Source of the DNA: Methanobrevibacter sp.
GTDB lineage: Archaea; Methanobacteriota; Methanobacteria; Methanobacteriales; Methanobacteriaceae
DNA: 16,528 nucleotides
Direction: 5' to 3'
Assembly (NCBI GenBank): GCA_009777005.1
Contig: WRMT01000025.1
Span: 1 to 16,528 of the forward strand
The position numbers were made by a program, and so were the translations under genes. Below, piece after piece: positions 1 to 7,505 of this stretch. Numbering within the stretch: the stretch's first letter is position 1; the number at the start of each line of letters is the position of its first letter. The notes below the pieces were generated by a model. That model saw only the letters and a list, made by a program, of their open reading frames with translations. It was not told the DNA's origin and made no database searches.

Positions 1-167
1 AAGTTTTTGATTTTTTGAAAAATGAATTGAAATTGAAGAATATACACGCATATACGATGGAATCTGTCTATAAACACGTTTATCTAAATGTACTTTTAAT
101 AGGAATACTAATTAGCAAGGGTTACAGCGAAATTGAAGAAATAATAAAGCTAGTTGACTTCACCTAA
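1..167 (+). CDS. Probable DDE transposase, C-terminal fragment (cut by window edge)
   Basis: An open frame enters from the left edge (codons in phase with position 3) and stops with TAA at 165-167, giving about 54 residues. The translation contains VFDFLKNELKL, then IHAYTMESVYKHVYLNVLL. This resembles the region after the catalytic Glu of IS4/IS5-type DDE transposases, where a helix of the form 'FFxxLKxxLKL' is followed by a short loop and a hydrophobic helix. The catalytic residues lie outside the window, so I cannot tell whether the gene is intact. No terminal inverted repeat could be recognised downstream. The assignment rests on the shape of the motif only; another transposase family, or an unrelated protein, is possible. 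Confidence 0.5.
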   Translation, partial: VFDFLKNELKLKNIHAYTMESVYKHVYLNVLLIGILISKGYSEIEEIIKLVDFT

Positions 168-193
168 ATCAGACACCTTGTTTCCTTAGAGTT

Positions 194-250
194 AATGAGT
201 TTTAAAATAAAGATTATTTTATCCTTATAATCAATGAGTTTTAAAATAAA
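194..250. repeat. 18-bp direct repeat pair
   Basis: The 18-mer AATGAGTTTTAAAATAAA occurs perfectly at 194-211 and again at 233-250, between the transposase fragment and msrAB. The second copy runs into the 48-bp tandem repeat that follows. This may be debris of the mobile element end; no function is visible. Confidence 0.7.
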
Positions 251-334
251 AAAAGTCACGGATTTTCTACTTTTCAAAGCTAAAGTTTTTAAAATAGAGA
301 AAATCACAGATTTTCTACTTTTAAAAGTTAGATT
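239..334. repeat. Imperfect 48-bp tandem repeat, two copies
   Basis: Positions 239-286 and 287-334 align at an offset of 48 bp. They include a perfect 14-bp block (GATTTTCTACTTTT at 261-274 and 309-322), with a few substitutions elsewhere. The second copy reaches into the last codons of msrAB. Each copy holds a version of the hairpin that serves as the probable msrAB terminator: perfect in the proximal copy, degenerate but followed by a longer T-run (minus strand) in the distal copy. Confidence 0.7.
298..316 (-). terminator. Hairpin terminator of msrAB
   Basis: AGAAAATC-ACA-GATTTTCT is a perfect 8-bp stem with a 3-nt loop, 11 bases beyond the msrAB stop codon. On the minus strand it is followed by a T-rich stretch, and then by the degenerate second copy with its own T-run. 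This fits a transcription stop for msrAB. Archaeal terminators are mostly T-runs, so the hairpin may instead protect the 3' end. Confidence 0.5.
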
Positions 335-1386
335 TTTTTAAACAAAGAAAGATATTTTTCATATCCTTCTTTTTTCATATTAGAAACGGGAATAAATCTT
401 AAAGAAGCGGAATTTATGCAAAATCTCTGCCCTCCCATATCTTTTGGTCCGTCATCAAAAACATGTCCTAGATGAGATTTAGCTATTTTACTCTTTAATT
501 CTGTTCTTAACATTCTATAAGATGTATCAATGCTTTCAATTAATATGTCCTTAGCTATTGGTTTGGCAAATGAGGGCCAACCACAAGTAGATTCAAACTT
601 ATCCAATGAAGTAAATAAAGGCTCACCACTTACTACATCAACATAAATTCCTTCTTCTTTATGAAAATTATACTTTCCTGAAAATGGTGCTTCAGTAGCA
701 TTGTTTTGAGTGATTTCGTATTCTTTTGATGATAATTTTTTTAATCTAGCTTCTTTTTTTTCTGCGAATTTTTCCAATGAACACTCATAAAAATTATAAT
801 CATCGACTAATTCCGCAGTACTATTTTCAATTTTTAAAATATCTGAGGGTATCAAACTTAAATCAACATGACAGTATCCTTCAGGATTTTTTTCTAAATA
901 TTTTTGATGATATTCTTCAGCTATGTAAAATACATCAATTGGTTCTATTTCTGTAACAATATCTTTCTTATATTTCTTTTGTTCATTTTTAAATACTTTA
1001 TTGATTATAGCTAAATCTTTTTCATCTGAATAATATATCCCTGTCCTGTATTGTTTTCCAATATCGCCACCCTGCCTATTTAAGGAGGTAGGGTCAATTA
1101 TTTTAAAAAATTCTTCTAATATTTTTTGAAGGGAGATTATTTCACTATCATATTTGATCTTAACAGTTTCACTGTGACCTGTATCTAAATTACACACTTC
1201 TTCATAACTAGGATTTTCATATTTTCCATTTGCATAGCCAACTTTTGTTTCAACAATTCCCTTAATTTTTGAGATATAAGCTTCAATTCCCCAAAAACAT
1301 CCTCCAGCAAGAAAAATTTCTTTTAAATCATTGTCAAGATTATTTTCTTCATCTGGTTCTTTTTTCATTTTATCTTTATTAATCAT
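328..1386 (-). CDS. msrAB: Bifunctional methionine sulfoxide reductase MsrA-MsrB
   Basis: This cytoplasmic repair enzyme reduces both epimers of methionine sulfoxide in proteins or free methionine. The N-terminal MsrA domain (about residues 22-176) has the catalytic motif GGCFWG with Cys30. The C-terminal MsrB domain (about 215-335) has STCGWPSF, with Cys268 at the position of the recycling cysteine of PilB-type MsrB, LGHVFDDGP, and RFCINS with catalytic Cys323. The two CxxC zinc motifs found in many MsrBs are absent. At 352 aa it is the expected length of an A-B fusion without a thioredoxin domain. The ATG at 1386 follows a weak ribosome site (AAGGGAT) and a good TATA box; Met7 is an alternative start. 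The first 20 residues are charged, with no signal peptide. It is transcribed alone, away from its neighbours. The domain order resembles bacterial enzymes, so old transfer into methanogens is plausible but not shown here. Confidence 0.96.
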   Translation of the reverse strand: MINKDKMKKEPDEENNLDNDLKEIFLAGGCFWGIEAYISKIKGIVETKVGYANGKYENPSYEEVCNLDTGHSETVKIKYDSEIISLQKILEEFFKIIDPTSLNRQGGDIGKQYRTGIYYSDEKDLAIINKVFKNEQKKYKKDIVTEIEPIDVFYIAEEYHQKYLEKNPEGYCHVDLSLIPSDILKIENSTAELVDDYNFYECSLEKFAEKKEARLKKLSSKEYEITQNNATEAPFSGKYNFHKEEGIYVDVVSGEPLFTSLDKFESTCGWPSFAKPIAKDILIESIDTSYRMLRTELKSKIAKSHLGHVFDDGPKDMGGQRFCINSASLRFIPVSNMKKEGYEKYLSLFKKI

Positions 1387-2246
1387 TAATATCCCTTATT
1401 TATTTTAAAAAATGAAATATATAAATTATTTTTTAAAATTAATTATTAAAAAACTTTATATTTCTTTTAACCACTGATTTTCCTTTTAAAAACAACTTAT
1501 TAAATCTCTTAATTTAGTATTTTCAAGTTTTGTGTTCCATTATTTGTGCTTAATATCAATGTATCTTATCTTCATGGTTTTTATTTTGTTTTTTAAATTT
1601 ATAACTTTTTTTTAATAAGAATTTATAAAATATTCATGATCGTTTTTTTTTTAAAATTATTCAATAATTTATTTATTAAATTTTGTTTATAATAATATTG
1701 TATCTCAATAGAAGTAATTTTAATATTTAATTTAATTTAATTAAATATAATGGATAATTATTATATTAATCTTAAAAATAGCTTCATAAATTAATAATAT
1801 TACGATTTTAATAAAATTTTATCATTTATACTTAAATTTAATAATTTTATTTTTTATTAAACATTAATGAAGAATATAATTTAAACAAGCAATTAAACAT
1901 TAATTATTAATAATATAAGTTTTTAAAAGAATTAAAGATTTTTAAACATTTATAATCAAATTTTTCCATATTTAAAGTTTTTCCTCACTTATTTTCCAAT
2001 TTCACATCTAAAAATTTAATTAAAGTTGAAACAACATTATTTAAAAATATTACATATTTAGCATTTTTTAAGATTTTTCAAAAATTTCTCAAAAAGAATT
2101 CTATCATAATCAGAACCAGAAAACTTTTCTATGATTTTATACATAAATTACATTAAAGATTAAATTTTCATTGAAAATTAGATATTAGTTATCTAGTTTT
2201 TTTGAGAAAATATTTTACGCTGGATTCTTTAATACGAGTGAAACAT
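1387..2246. other. Gene-free AT-rich spacer
   Basis: About 860 bases lie between the divergent starts of msrAB and the ATPase gene. The sequence is overwhelmingly A and T with long homopolymer runs. Apart from the msrAB TATA box I see no open frame with protein-like composition, no tRNA-like GC-rich block and no convincing long repeat. A TATA-like stretch TTTATACATAAAT around 2136-2148 could drive the downstream ATPase gene with a leader of roughly 80 bases; this is a weak call. Confidence 0.6.
1415..1426 (-). promoter_or_regulatory. TATA box of msrAB
   Basis: On the minus strand the sequence reads ATTTATATATTT, a near-consensus archaeal TATA element centred about 34 bases upstream of the msrAB start codon. 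Transcription would then begin only some 5-10 bases before the ATG, giving a very short leader. The region is AT-rich, so chance matches are common. Confidence 0.5.
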
Positions 2247-3620
2247 ATGAAAAATAAGTTTACTTTAGAAATAAATAATTTTGCACATATTAATAAAGCA
2301 AACATTGATATAGGAAAAATCAATGTTGTTACTGGTGAAAATGCTAGTGGAAAATCATCAATAAGTAAACTTTTATACTCTATATTAGCTCCATCATGTG
2401 AAGAAGGTGAAAATCTCTTAAATGAATTTATTTTTATTGCTAGTGGAAATGTTTCACAGGATTTAAAACAATACTCCAACATTGATGAAAATATCCTTTC
2501 AACCTCTGAAATTTTAAAAGATTTAAGTAATAATTCAATTTCTATTGATGAAAGTATTGAAAAAAACATTATTGAACAATTGTATAAAACTGAAAAAATA
2601 GCTAAAGAAAAAATTAAGTCTAAAAAGTTACAGCATTATATTCATGATTTAGCATACTTATTTGAGATATTTCATAATAAGAATTATGAGATTAGGATTA
2701 GTGAACTAATATTCCAGTTTTTAATGAATGAATTTGGAAATATGAAAGAAATTTTTTTCAAGTGGAATCATAGTAAAATTAGCATGTATTCCAACGATAA
2801 CTCTTTTAAAATTAATTTGAATCTGCCTTTAAATGATTTAGAAACTAATTCACTAGAAAATATTGAAAAAAATAATCTGCCTAGTGTTAAAGGAAACCCA
2901 TTTATTAATGATGTGGTATATGTAGAAACCCCATATATACTAGACTTAGCTTATAATAATCATGATGAATTTTCTTCCCTTAAAAATTCATATTATACTA
3001 ATCATGTTATAAATGGAAATTTCCTATACCATCAAAAGGCACTTTTAAAAAAATTATATCCGACTTATCAGCAAAAAACACTTAGAAACTCAATTAATTC
3101 TGAATTATTAGGGTTATTTGATTTGTTTAGTGGAAATATAAAATATAATGATGATAATAATAAATTTGAATATGTAAATGATAATAATAAGTTTCCAATG
3201 GCTCATACAGCTTCAGGAATTAAAACTATTGGTATTTTAAAAATGTTAGTAAAAAATAATTTAGATACTAATAGCTTAATTATCATGGACGAGCCTGAGG
3301 TTCACCTACATCCTGAATGGCAAGTAAAATTAGCTAAACTTGTAGTTATATTATCAAAAAAAGCCAACATAATTTTTTATATTAATTCTCACAGTCCTCA
3401 GTTTATAGAGGCTATTCAAGCATATTCTAAATATTATGGATTAGAGGAAGAAACTAATTTTTACCTTACAGAGAGAAATATGCAAAATAATAAATTTGAT
3501 TTTAAAAAAATCCCTAGAAACAATCTTAAAGAAATCCATTCTAAATTAGGGAGAATTTATGAAATAATTGATGAAATTAATGCTGAAAATGATGTTAAAG
3601 ATTTTTTAGATGAAGGTTGA
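2247..3620 (+). CDS. AAA_21/ABC-type ATPase of a putative two-gene defence module
   Basis: This is a 457-aa ATPase of the RecF/OLD/AbiEii-like class. Numbered from the ATG at 2247, the Walker A motif GENASGKSS is at residues 30-38, the ABC-signature-like segment HTASGIKTIGIL at 320-331, Walker B with its glutamate LIIMDEPEVHLHP at 344-356, and the H-loop region NSHSPQ at 380-385. The roughly 280 residues between Walker A and the signature are Asn- and Lys-rich and probably form the arm or insertion typical of these proteins. I chose ATG 2247, preceded by GAGTGA, over the TTG at 2202 because the conserved core begins right after it and the extra 15 residues look unrelated. Its stop overlaps the next gene by 4 bp, so the two are very likely co-translated. 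Such ATPases usually act as sensor or motor with a nuclease or TOPRIM effector encoded beside them. The exact family cannot be named from sequence alone. Confidence 0.85.
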   Translation: MKNKFTLEINNFAHINKANIDIGKINVVTGENASGKSSISKLLYSILAPSCEEGENLLNEFIFIASGNVSQDLKQYSNIDENILSTSEILKDLSNNSISIDESIEKNIIEQLYKTEKIAKEKIKSKKLQHYIHDLAYLFEIFHNKNYEIRISELIFQFLMNEFGNMKEIFFKWNHSKISMYSNDNSFKINLNLPLNDLETNSLENIEKNNLPSVKGNPFINDVVYVETPYILDLAYNNHDEFSSLKNSYYTNHVINGNFLYHQKALLKKLYPTYQQKTLRNSINSELLGLFDLFSGNIKYNDDNNKFEYVNDNNKFPMAHTASGIKTIGILKMLVKNNLDTNSLIIMDEPEVHLHPEWQVKLAKLVVILSKKANIIFYINSHSPQFIEAIQAYSKYYGLEEETNFYLTERNMQNNKFDFKKIPRNNLKEIHSKLGRIYEIIDEINAENDVKDFLDEG

Positions 3621-4255
3621 TTTTTTTGGATGATATTCGCTTATTTGATGATTTATTTCAAAGTTTCACATCAAACAATAACTTATATAATACAATAACT
3701 GAAATTTCAAAATCTGGCAAACCACATTATATTTCAGCTGTTGAAGATAACACTAAAATTTTTGCAATGGATGAGCTTTCAAAAAAGATTCATAAGTATA
3801 TCCATAAAAATGATGATGATAAGAATAGACACTCTAGTGTAGATGGTTTTTATTATAGAAAACGTAGAGATGGTAAATTAGATCTACTTTTTATAGAATT
3901 TAAAGTTATCAACAATATCAATCAAAATTATAGAAGAATTTTAAAAGAAAAAATTAGACCTAGTCTCAGATTGAAGTCTTTAGAATCATTAAATTGCATA
4001 TTACCTCATTTGATTTTTCAAAATTGTAGTGAAGAAATAAGTAAAAATTTAAATAAGCTAATTTTTGATTCTAAAAAATATTATTTTTGTGTTATTCTTA
4101 ACCCAAATATAAGTGAAACTAATGCACAAGCTATTATAAACTCTGATTATGTTGATATTGAAAGATTATCTCCTTTTCCCTTTGATAAAGTTTACTTAAA
4201 ATCTCCTAAAAAATTTAAAACTTTTTTTACAAAGATTGTTCAAAGTTCAGAATAA
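3617..4255 (+). CDS. Putative PD-(D/E)XK-like nuclease partner of the ATPase
   Basis: I do not recognise this 212-aa protein as a named family. It has a possible restriction-endonuclease-fold signature: Asp76 in VDGFYY, then a hydrophobic strand LLFIEFK giving Glu94-x-Lys96, followed by a helix SLRLKSLESL (116-125) of the type often found after the ExK strand. No membrane segment or signal peptide is seen. The frame begins with TTG at 3617, whose bases overlap the TGA of the ATPase gene. A second TTG at 3626 lies just downstream of AGGTTGAT and is an equally good start; the first internal ATG would remove about 50 residues. Tight coupling suggests a two-component system in which the ATPase controls a nuclease effector. 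The nuclease assignment is inference from three residues and predicted strand pattern. Confidence 0.6.
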   Translation: MIFLDDIRLFDDLFQSFTSNNNLYNTITEISKSGKPHYISAVEDNTKIFAMDELSKKIHKYIHKNDDDKNRHSSVDGFYYRKRRDGKLDLLFIEFKVINNINQNYRRILKEKIRPSLRLKSLESLNCILPHLIFQNCSEEISKNLNKLIFDSKKYYFCVILNPNISETNAQAIINSDYVDIERLSPFPFDKVYLKSPKKFKTFFTKIVQSSE

Positions 4256-4272
4256 TTTTCCTTTTGATAAAA

Positions 4273-4342
4273 CCAGTATTAGATTAGATGCCAGTATTAG
4301 ATTAGATACCAGTAATAAATTAGATACAGTATTAGATTAGAT
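4273..4342. repeat. 18-bp tandem repeat, four copies
   Basis: The unit CCAGTATTAGATTAGAT plus one spacer base recurs at 4273-4289, 4291-4307, 4309-4325 (three changes) and 4327-4342 (first base missing). It fills most of the gap between the ATPase/nuclease pair and the next gene, ending 23 bases before that gene's ATG. Its position suits an operator array or a leader element; it could equally be a neutral minisatellite. Confidence 0.85.
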
Positions 4343-4365
4343 TTTTTCTAAAAAACTTGATTAAA

Positions 4366-4947
4366 ATGTTTATTGTAACAACACCAATGTGCAAAGAAAT
4401 ATTAAAATTAGCTAAAATTAAAGATTTTAAGGTAAATGTTAAAGTAGATAATGAAAAAGCGGACTTAGCTATTTTATTATCTGAAAATAAAACTAAATTA
4501 CCCTCATTAGCTATTAAACTTAATACTTTCTCTCAAATAAAAGAAAGCATAAGAAAAGTTTCAAAGTATAATGAAGATAAGGCAGTAGCTACTGACTTAG
4601 AAAATATTTTAGATAATCTGTATAATAATTTTGATGTAGCTAATAGATGGTCTGACGAGCACAAAAGAAACAAGCTACAAACGATTAATTCACAAATCAA
4701 AGTTAAAGTTTACTCCAAGTTTATTAAAGATATTGTTGAAGATATGGGTTTTAATATAGTAAATCAAAACCCAGATTATGTTATCTTTCCAGATTATTTA
4801 CAACTAAAAATAGATGAAGATGCTGATTATGTTCTTGTTGAATTGCCAACCCATAAAAATGCACCATTAAATCCAATTAAAAGAGCAGAAATTAGGTATT
4901 CTATTTTAGAAAAAATCTCTCATAACATAAAAAACTTTAAATTATAG
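4366..4947 (+). CDS. Methanogen-type protein of unknown function
   Basis: This 193-aa soluble, lysine-rich protein has no signal peptide and no membrane helix. It begins MFIVTTPMCKEILKLAKIKDF, a short strand-helix with one early cysteine. It continues with ADLAILLSENKT and LAIKLNTFSQIKESI, suggesting a small alpha/beta fold. A second half (about 110-190) contains the repeated theme of strand, acidic loop and strand (PDYVIFPDYLQL, DYVLVELPTHKNAP). I chose ATG 4366; a TTG at 4357 would add three residues. The ribosome site is weak. Context beside mmp7 and near mcr raises the possibility of a methanogenesis marker protein (mmp5- or mmp17-sized), but I cannot match it to one. It could also be a third member of the preceding module, though a 111-bp repeat-filled gap argues against simple co-translation. 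Confidence 0.75.
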   Translation: MFIVTTPMCKEILKLAKIKDFKVNVKVDNEKADLAILLSENKTKLPSLAIKLNTFSQIKESIRKVSKYNEDKAVATDLENILDNLYNNFDVANRWSDEHKRNKLQTINSQIKVKVYSKFIKDIVEDMGFNIVNQNPDYVIFPDYLQLKIDEDADYVLVELPTHKNAPLNPIKRAEIRYSILEKISHNIKNFKL

Positions 4948-4972
4948 AATAATTCTTAAAAAAAGAGTATTT

Positions 4973-5019
4973 AGAAGAAACCTTACATATGGGGTTATGA
5001 TATTTTTTAGGTCTCTTCT
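4973..5019. repeat. Inverted repeat, 10-bp stem
   Basis: AGAAGAAACC (4973-4982) pairs with GGTCTCTTCT (5010-5019), nine of ten bases matching. It lies 25 bases after the stop of the upstream gene, so it could stabilise or end that transcript. It is mutually exclusive with the larger inverted repeat that starts inside its loop. Confidence 0.5.
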
Positions 5020-5096
5020 AATGGTCATGATTAAAGTCTTAAGGAAATCCGAAGTGGGTATTTTTTAAAAAAGACATCCTTAAAAAAATCATAACC
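4992..5096. repeat. Nested inverted-repeat element, about 105 bp
   Basis: GGTTATGAT followed by A and TTTTTT (4993-5008) is mirrored by AAAAAAA and ATCATAACC (5082-5096). Inside are TTAAGGA (5039-5045) with TCCTTAA (5077-5083) and a central TTTTTTAAAAAA palindrome. The tetramer TATG flanks both sides (4988-4991 and 5097-5100), which would fit a target-site duplication of a tiny non-autonomous element. A folded RNA is the other reading. Confidence 0.5.
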
Positions 5097-5411
5097 TATG
5101 CTTAGTTTGGATATAAACAGTTATAAATGTTGTTACACATTAAAAAAGAATAAAAAATATAATGAACAGTCGCTAGATTAATTTATTCCTTTTTTTGAGA
5201 AATTCCATGATAAAATTTAATTTTTTGATAAAAATGGACTTTTTGTATTTGTAATTATGAAAAAATTGTATATTTACCAAAATTTACTTTTAAAAAACTG
5301 TAATATTCTAATTTAAGAGAGGGATTATAATTTATTTTCTAAATAATTTATTTGTACAATATCTTTATTTTTTGTAGTCGTTTTTTACTTATCTAACAGT
5401 TTGATGCTTAT

Positions 5412-5853
5412 AAAATAGTTTTGTATTTTTCTAATAGTTTTTTTCATTTTTTTTTTAAAACTTTACTTTGGTGATTGTTTGAATTTTTTGCAATTGTTCT
5501 GTATTTCTGGAATAGTTTTACAGTTTAACAATGGTTTTGTGTTTTTGTGATTGTTTTGTGTTTTTGCAATTATTTCATATTTATTTAATAGTTTTGTGTT
5601 TGTGGTATTGTTTTATTTTTTTACAATTGTTTCATATTTTTTTAATAGTTTTGTGTTTTCATGATTGTTTTGTTTATTTACAATAGTTTTGTGTTTTTGT
5701 AATTGTTTTGTTTATTTACAATAGTTTTGTGTTTTTGTAATTGTTTTGTTTATTTACAATAGTTTTGTGTTTTTGTAATTGTTTTGTTTATTTAAAATAG
5801 TTTTGTGTTTTTGTGATTGTTTTGTATATTTGCAATAGTTTCATTGCAATTTG
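5412..5853. repeat. T/G-rich minisatellite, 19-bp monomer / 38-bp dimer
   Basis: About two dozen degenerate 19-bp monomers alternate between forms like AATAGTTTTGTGTTTTTGT and AATTGTTTTGTTTATTTAC. Three 38-bp dimers at 5681-5718, 5719-5756 and 5757-5794 are identical, flanked by diverged dimers at 5643-5680 and 5795-5832. The plus strand is nearly free of C. The dimer length is not a multiple of three and stop codons recur in all frames, so it is not coding. No spacers exist between units, so it is not a CRISPR array. Confidence 0.9.
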
Positions 5854-6411
5854 AAGTTTTGATAATATCCTTTAAAAAAAAGTTTTTAGAAATAATGATT
5901 TTAGAAATTATATTTTTCATTTATTTTATTAATTAAATGGATTATAATTTATTTTTTCTTAAAGATAAATATATAAATTATTATTTTATAAATTAAAAGA
6001 ACTATTATTTGATTTTTTAAAAATAAATTAATATTTTACTAATTATTAATTAAAATATTTTCTTTTAAGACAAAAAAGAAGAATTAAAAACTTTATTGAT
6101 ATTAGTACATTAATTTTTAAATATTTTTATAAAGATTTTTAAAAAATTTTATTAATTATTAATTTTAAATTTATAAAATAATTAATTATCAATATTATTA
6201 ATTATTAAATTAAAATAATAAAATAAAAATTAGTATTGAATTATAATTTTATATTGAATCATAATTTATTAACTCAAATTATTTATTTCAATGTGTAAAT
6301 AACTTGATAATTTCATATTTAATTATTTAAAAATTTTTAAATTAAGTTTAAAAATAGCTAATGACAGAATTATTATCTTGTAAAGCTTCATTATGCTGCA
6401 GGAGATGACAA

Positions 6412-7323
6412 ATGTATGAAACTTTAACATATTCTGGTGGAATCCACAAAAGTGAAGAGATGAAAGAACTAATTGAAGACTTAGGTGGATTTGTTCTTCA
6501 AGAAAATATATTGCAGATGGACTTAATTTTAAATATGGCTGTTCCCATCAATGACGTTGATAGAATTAATGAGAAAGCTAAAGAACTATTGGGTAAAATA
6601 TCTGCTGCACCTATGGCAGGTACAGAAATAGCTATTGTTTCTCCAACACTTGCAAGGCATCATTTACCTCACGCTGCTTGTGATATATCTGAATATTTGC
6701 GGAGATATGGAGCTAAAGATAATATGGTTGGTCTTGCTCGTGGTGCAGGTAAAGGAACAGCTGGAATAACTGAATATGAAAAAAAACTTATTGAAGAACA
6801 TGATTTAGCTATTTATGCATTAGGTAGCTTTAAACAATGTATTATTGATAAAGCTTTCTTATTCGATGATATTGATATTCCAGTAATTGTTACTGGGGCT
6901 CCTGAAATTGATTTAAATGATCTTCCTGGTGCAAATGCTTATGTTAGCGGGCTTGGAAGAATTCCCCGACGATTAAAAAGAGGGGAAAATATAAGGGCTT
7001 TGAGAAACCTCGTTGAAGTTGTTGAAAATACATTGGATCAAAAAAGAAGATCTATGGCTTCAGATCCTCCATTAGCTCCTTCAATATTAATTAAAAATCA
7101 AATTGAAAATCAAATTTCATTGATCACTGGTCTTATATCTCCAACTCCAGTTACGAGTCAATTAGATGGGCTGAGAATTAAACTTGATTATGATAAGTAC
7201 CATGAAAAAATAGAAAATGTTGAAATAAATGATAAAAAACTTAAAGACATAGCTGAAATTAAAAAATCATTTATGTATGACTATATTTTAGTTAAGCTAC
7301 TTAATGAAAGTTCTATAATATAA
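6412..7323 (+). CDS. mmp7: Methanogenesis marker protein 7, MCR activation factor
   Basis: This 303-aa protein is found only in methanogens. The family has been reported with McrC and other Mmp proteins in the ATP-dependent complex that reductively activates the nickel of methyl-coenzyme M reductase; that role is family knowledge. Recognisable blocks are APMAGTEIAIVSPTLARHH (66-84), the segment around Cys90, the glycine-rich GLARGAGKGTAG (107-118) and the Cys143 region GSFKQCIIDKAF (138-149), followed by VIVTGAP. It is soluble with no signal peptide; the C-terminal 50 residues are lysine-rich and less conserved in appearance. The ATG at 6412 follows an excellent ribosome site, GGAGATGA at 6401-6408. 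It stands alone between long AT-rich spacers, about 4 kb upstream of the mcr operon. Confidence 0.9.
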   Translation: MYETLTYSGGIHKSEEMKELIEDLGGFVLQENILQMDLILNMAVPINDVDRINEKAKELLGKISAAPMAGTEIAIVSPTLARHHLPHAACDISEYLRRYGAKDNMVGLARGAGKGTAGITEYEKKLIEEHDLAIYALGSFKQCIIDKAFLFDDIDIPVIVTGAPEIDLNDLPGANAYVSGLGRIPRRLKRGENIRALRNLVEVVENTLDQKRRSMASDPPLAPSILIKNQIENQISLITGLISPTPVTSQLDGLRIKLDYDKYHEKIENVEINDKKLKDIAEIKKSFMYDYILVKLLNESSII

Positions 7324-7479
7324 TTACATGATTTAATTTTTAGCTAAACTACTTAAATGAGATAAGCTAATCTATTACCTAATATTTAATTTATTATCCT
7401 TTGATTTCTATTTTAAAATAAAATTTCTATTAATTCATTATTTTATTTATTTGAAAAACTTTTTTATTTTTTCATTTAG

Positions 7480-7505
7480 AAAAACGAAGTTTTTATTTAT
7501 TTTAT
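7480..7505 (+). terminator. Hairpin and T-rich terminator after mmp7
   Basis: AAAAAC-GAA-GTTTTT (7480-7494) forms a six-pair hairpin followed by a T-rich tract, resembling an intrinsic terminator. It lies about 157 bases after the mmp7 stop; further T-runs just upstream (7449-7472) may stop transcription earlier. Confidence 0.4.

Larger units (their letters stand above)
4948..6411. other. 1.46-kb gene-free region with repeats
   Basis: No protein-like open frame is visible on either strand. The stretch has four parts: a structured segment with nested inverted repeats (about 4973-5096), featureless AT-rich sequence to about 5410, a T/G-rich minisatellite (5412-5853), and again almost pure A/T up to the mmp7 ribosome site. 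A TATA-like TTTAAAAATA near 6347-6356 could serve mmp7. Confidence 0.6.

Noticed and set aside
1387..2201. tRNA or other stable RNA genes in the spacers
   Set aside because: No GC-rich block or cloverleaf-like pairing is visible. In an A/T-rich genome such RNAs would stand out.
2202..2246. TTG at 2202 as start of the ATPase gene
   Set aside because: The added 15 residues do not look like the family, whereas ATG 2247 is close to the Walker A strand with a usable ribosome site.
2189..2569. 126-aa minus-strand frame opposite the ATPase gene
   Set aside because: It is the complement of a clearly coding region; its composition is the antisense echo of the ATPase codons.
5412..5853. CRISPR array
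   Set aside because: Units abut directly with no unique spacers, and they degrade gradually to both sides, as a minisatellite does.
5412..5853. Repeat-protein gene in the T/G array
   Set aside because: The 38-bp unit is not a multiple of three and stop codons appear in every frame on both strands.
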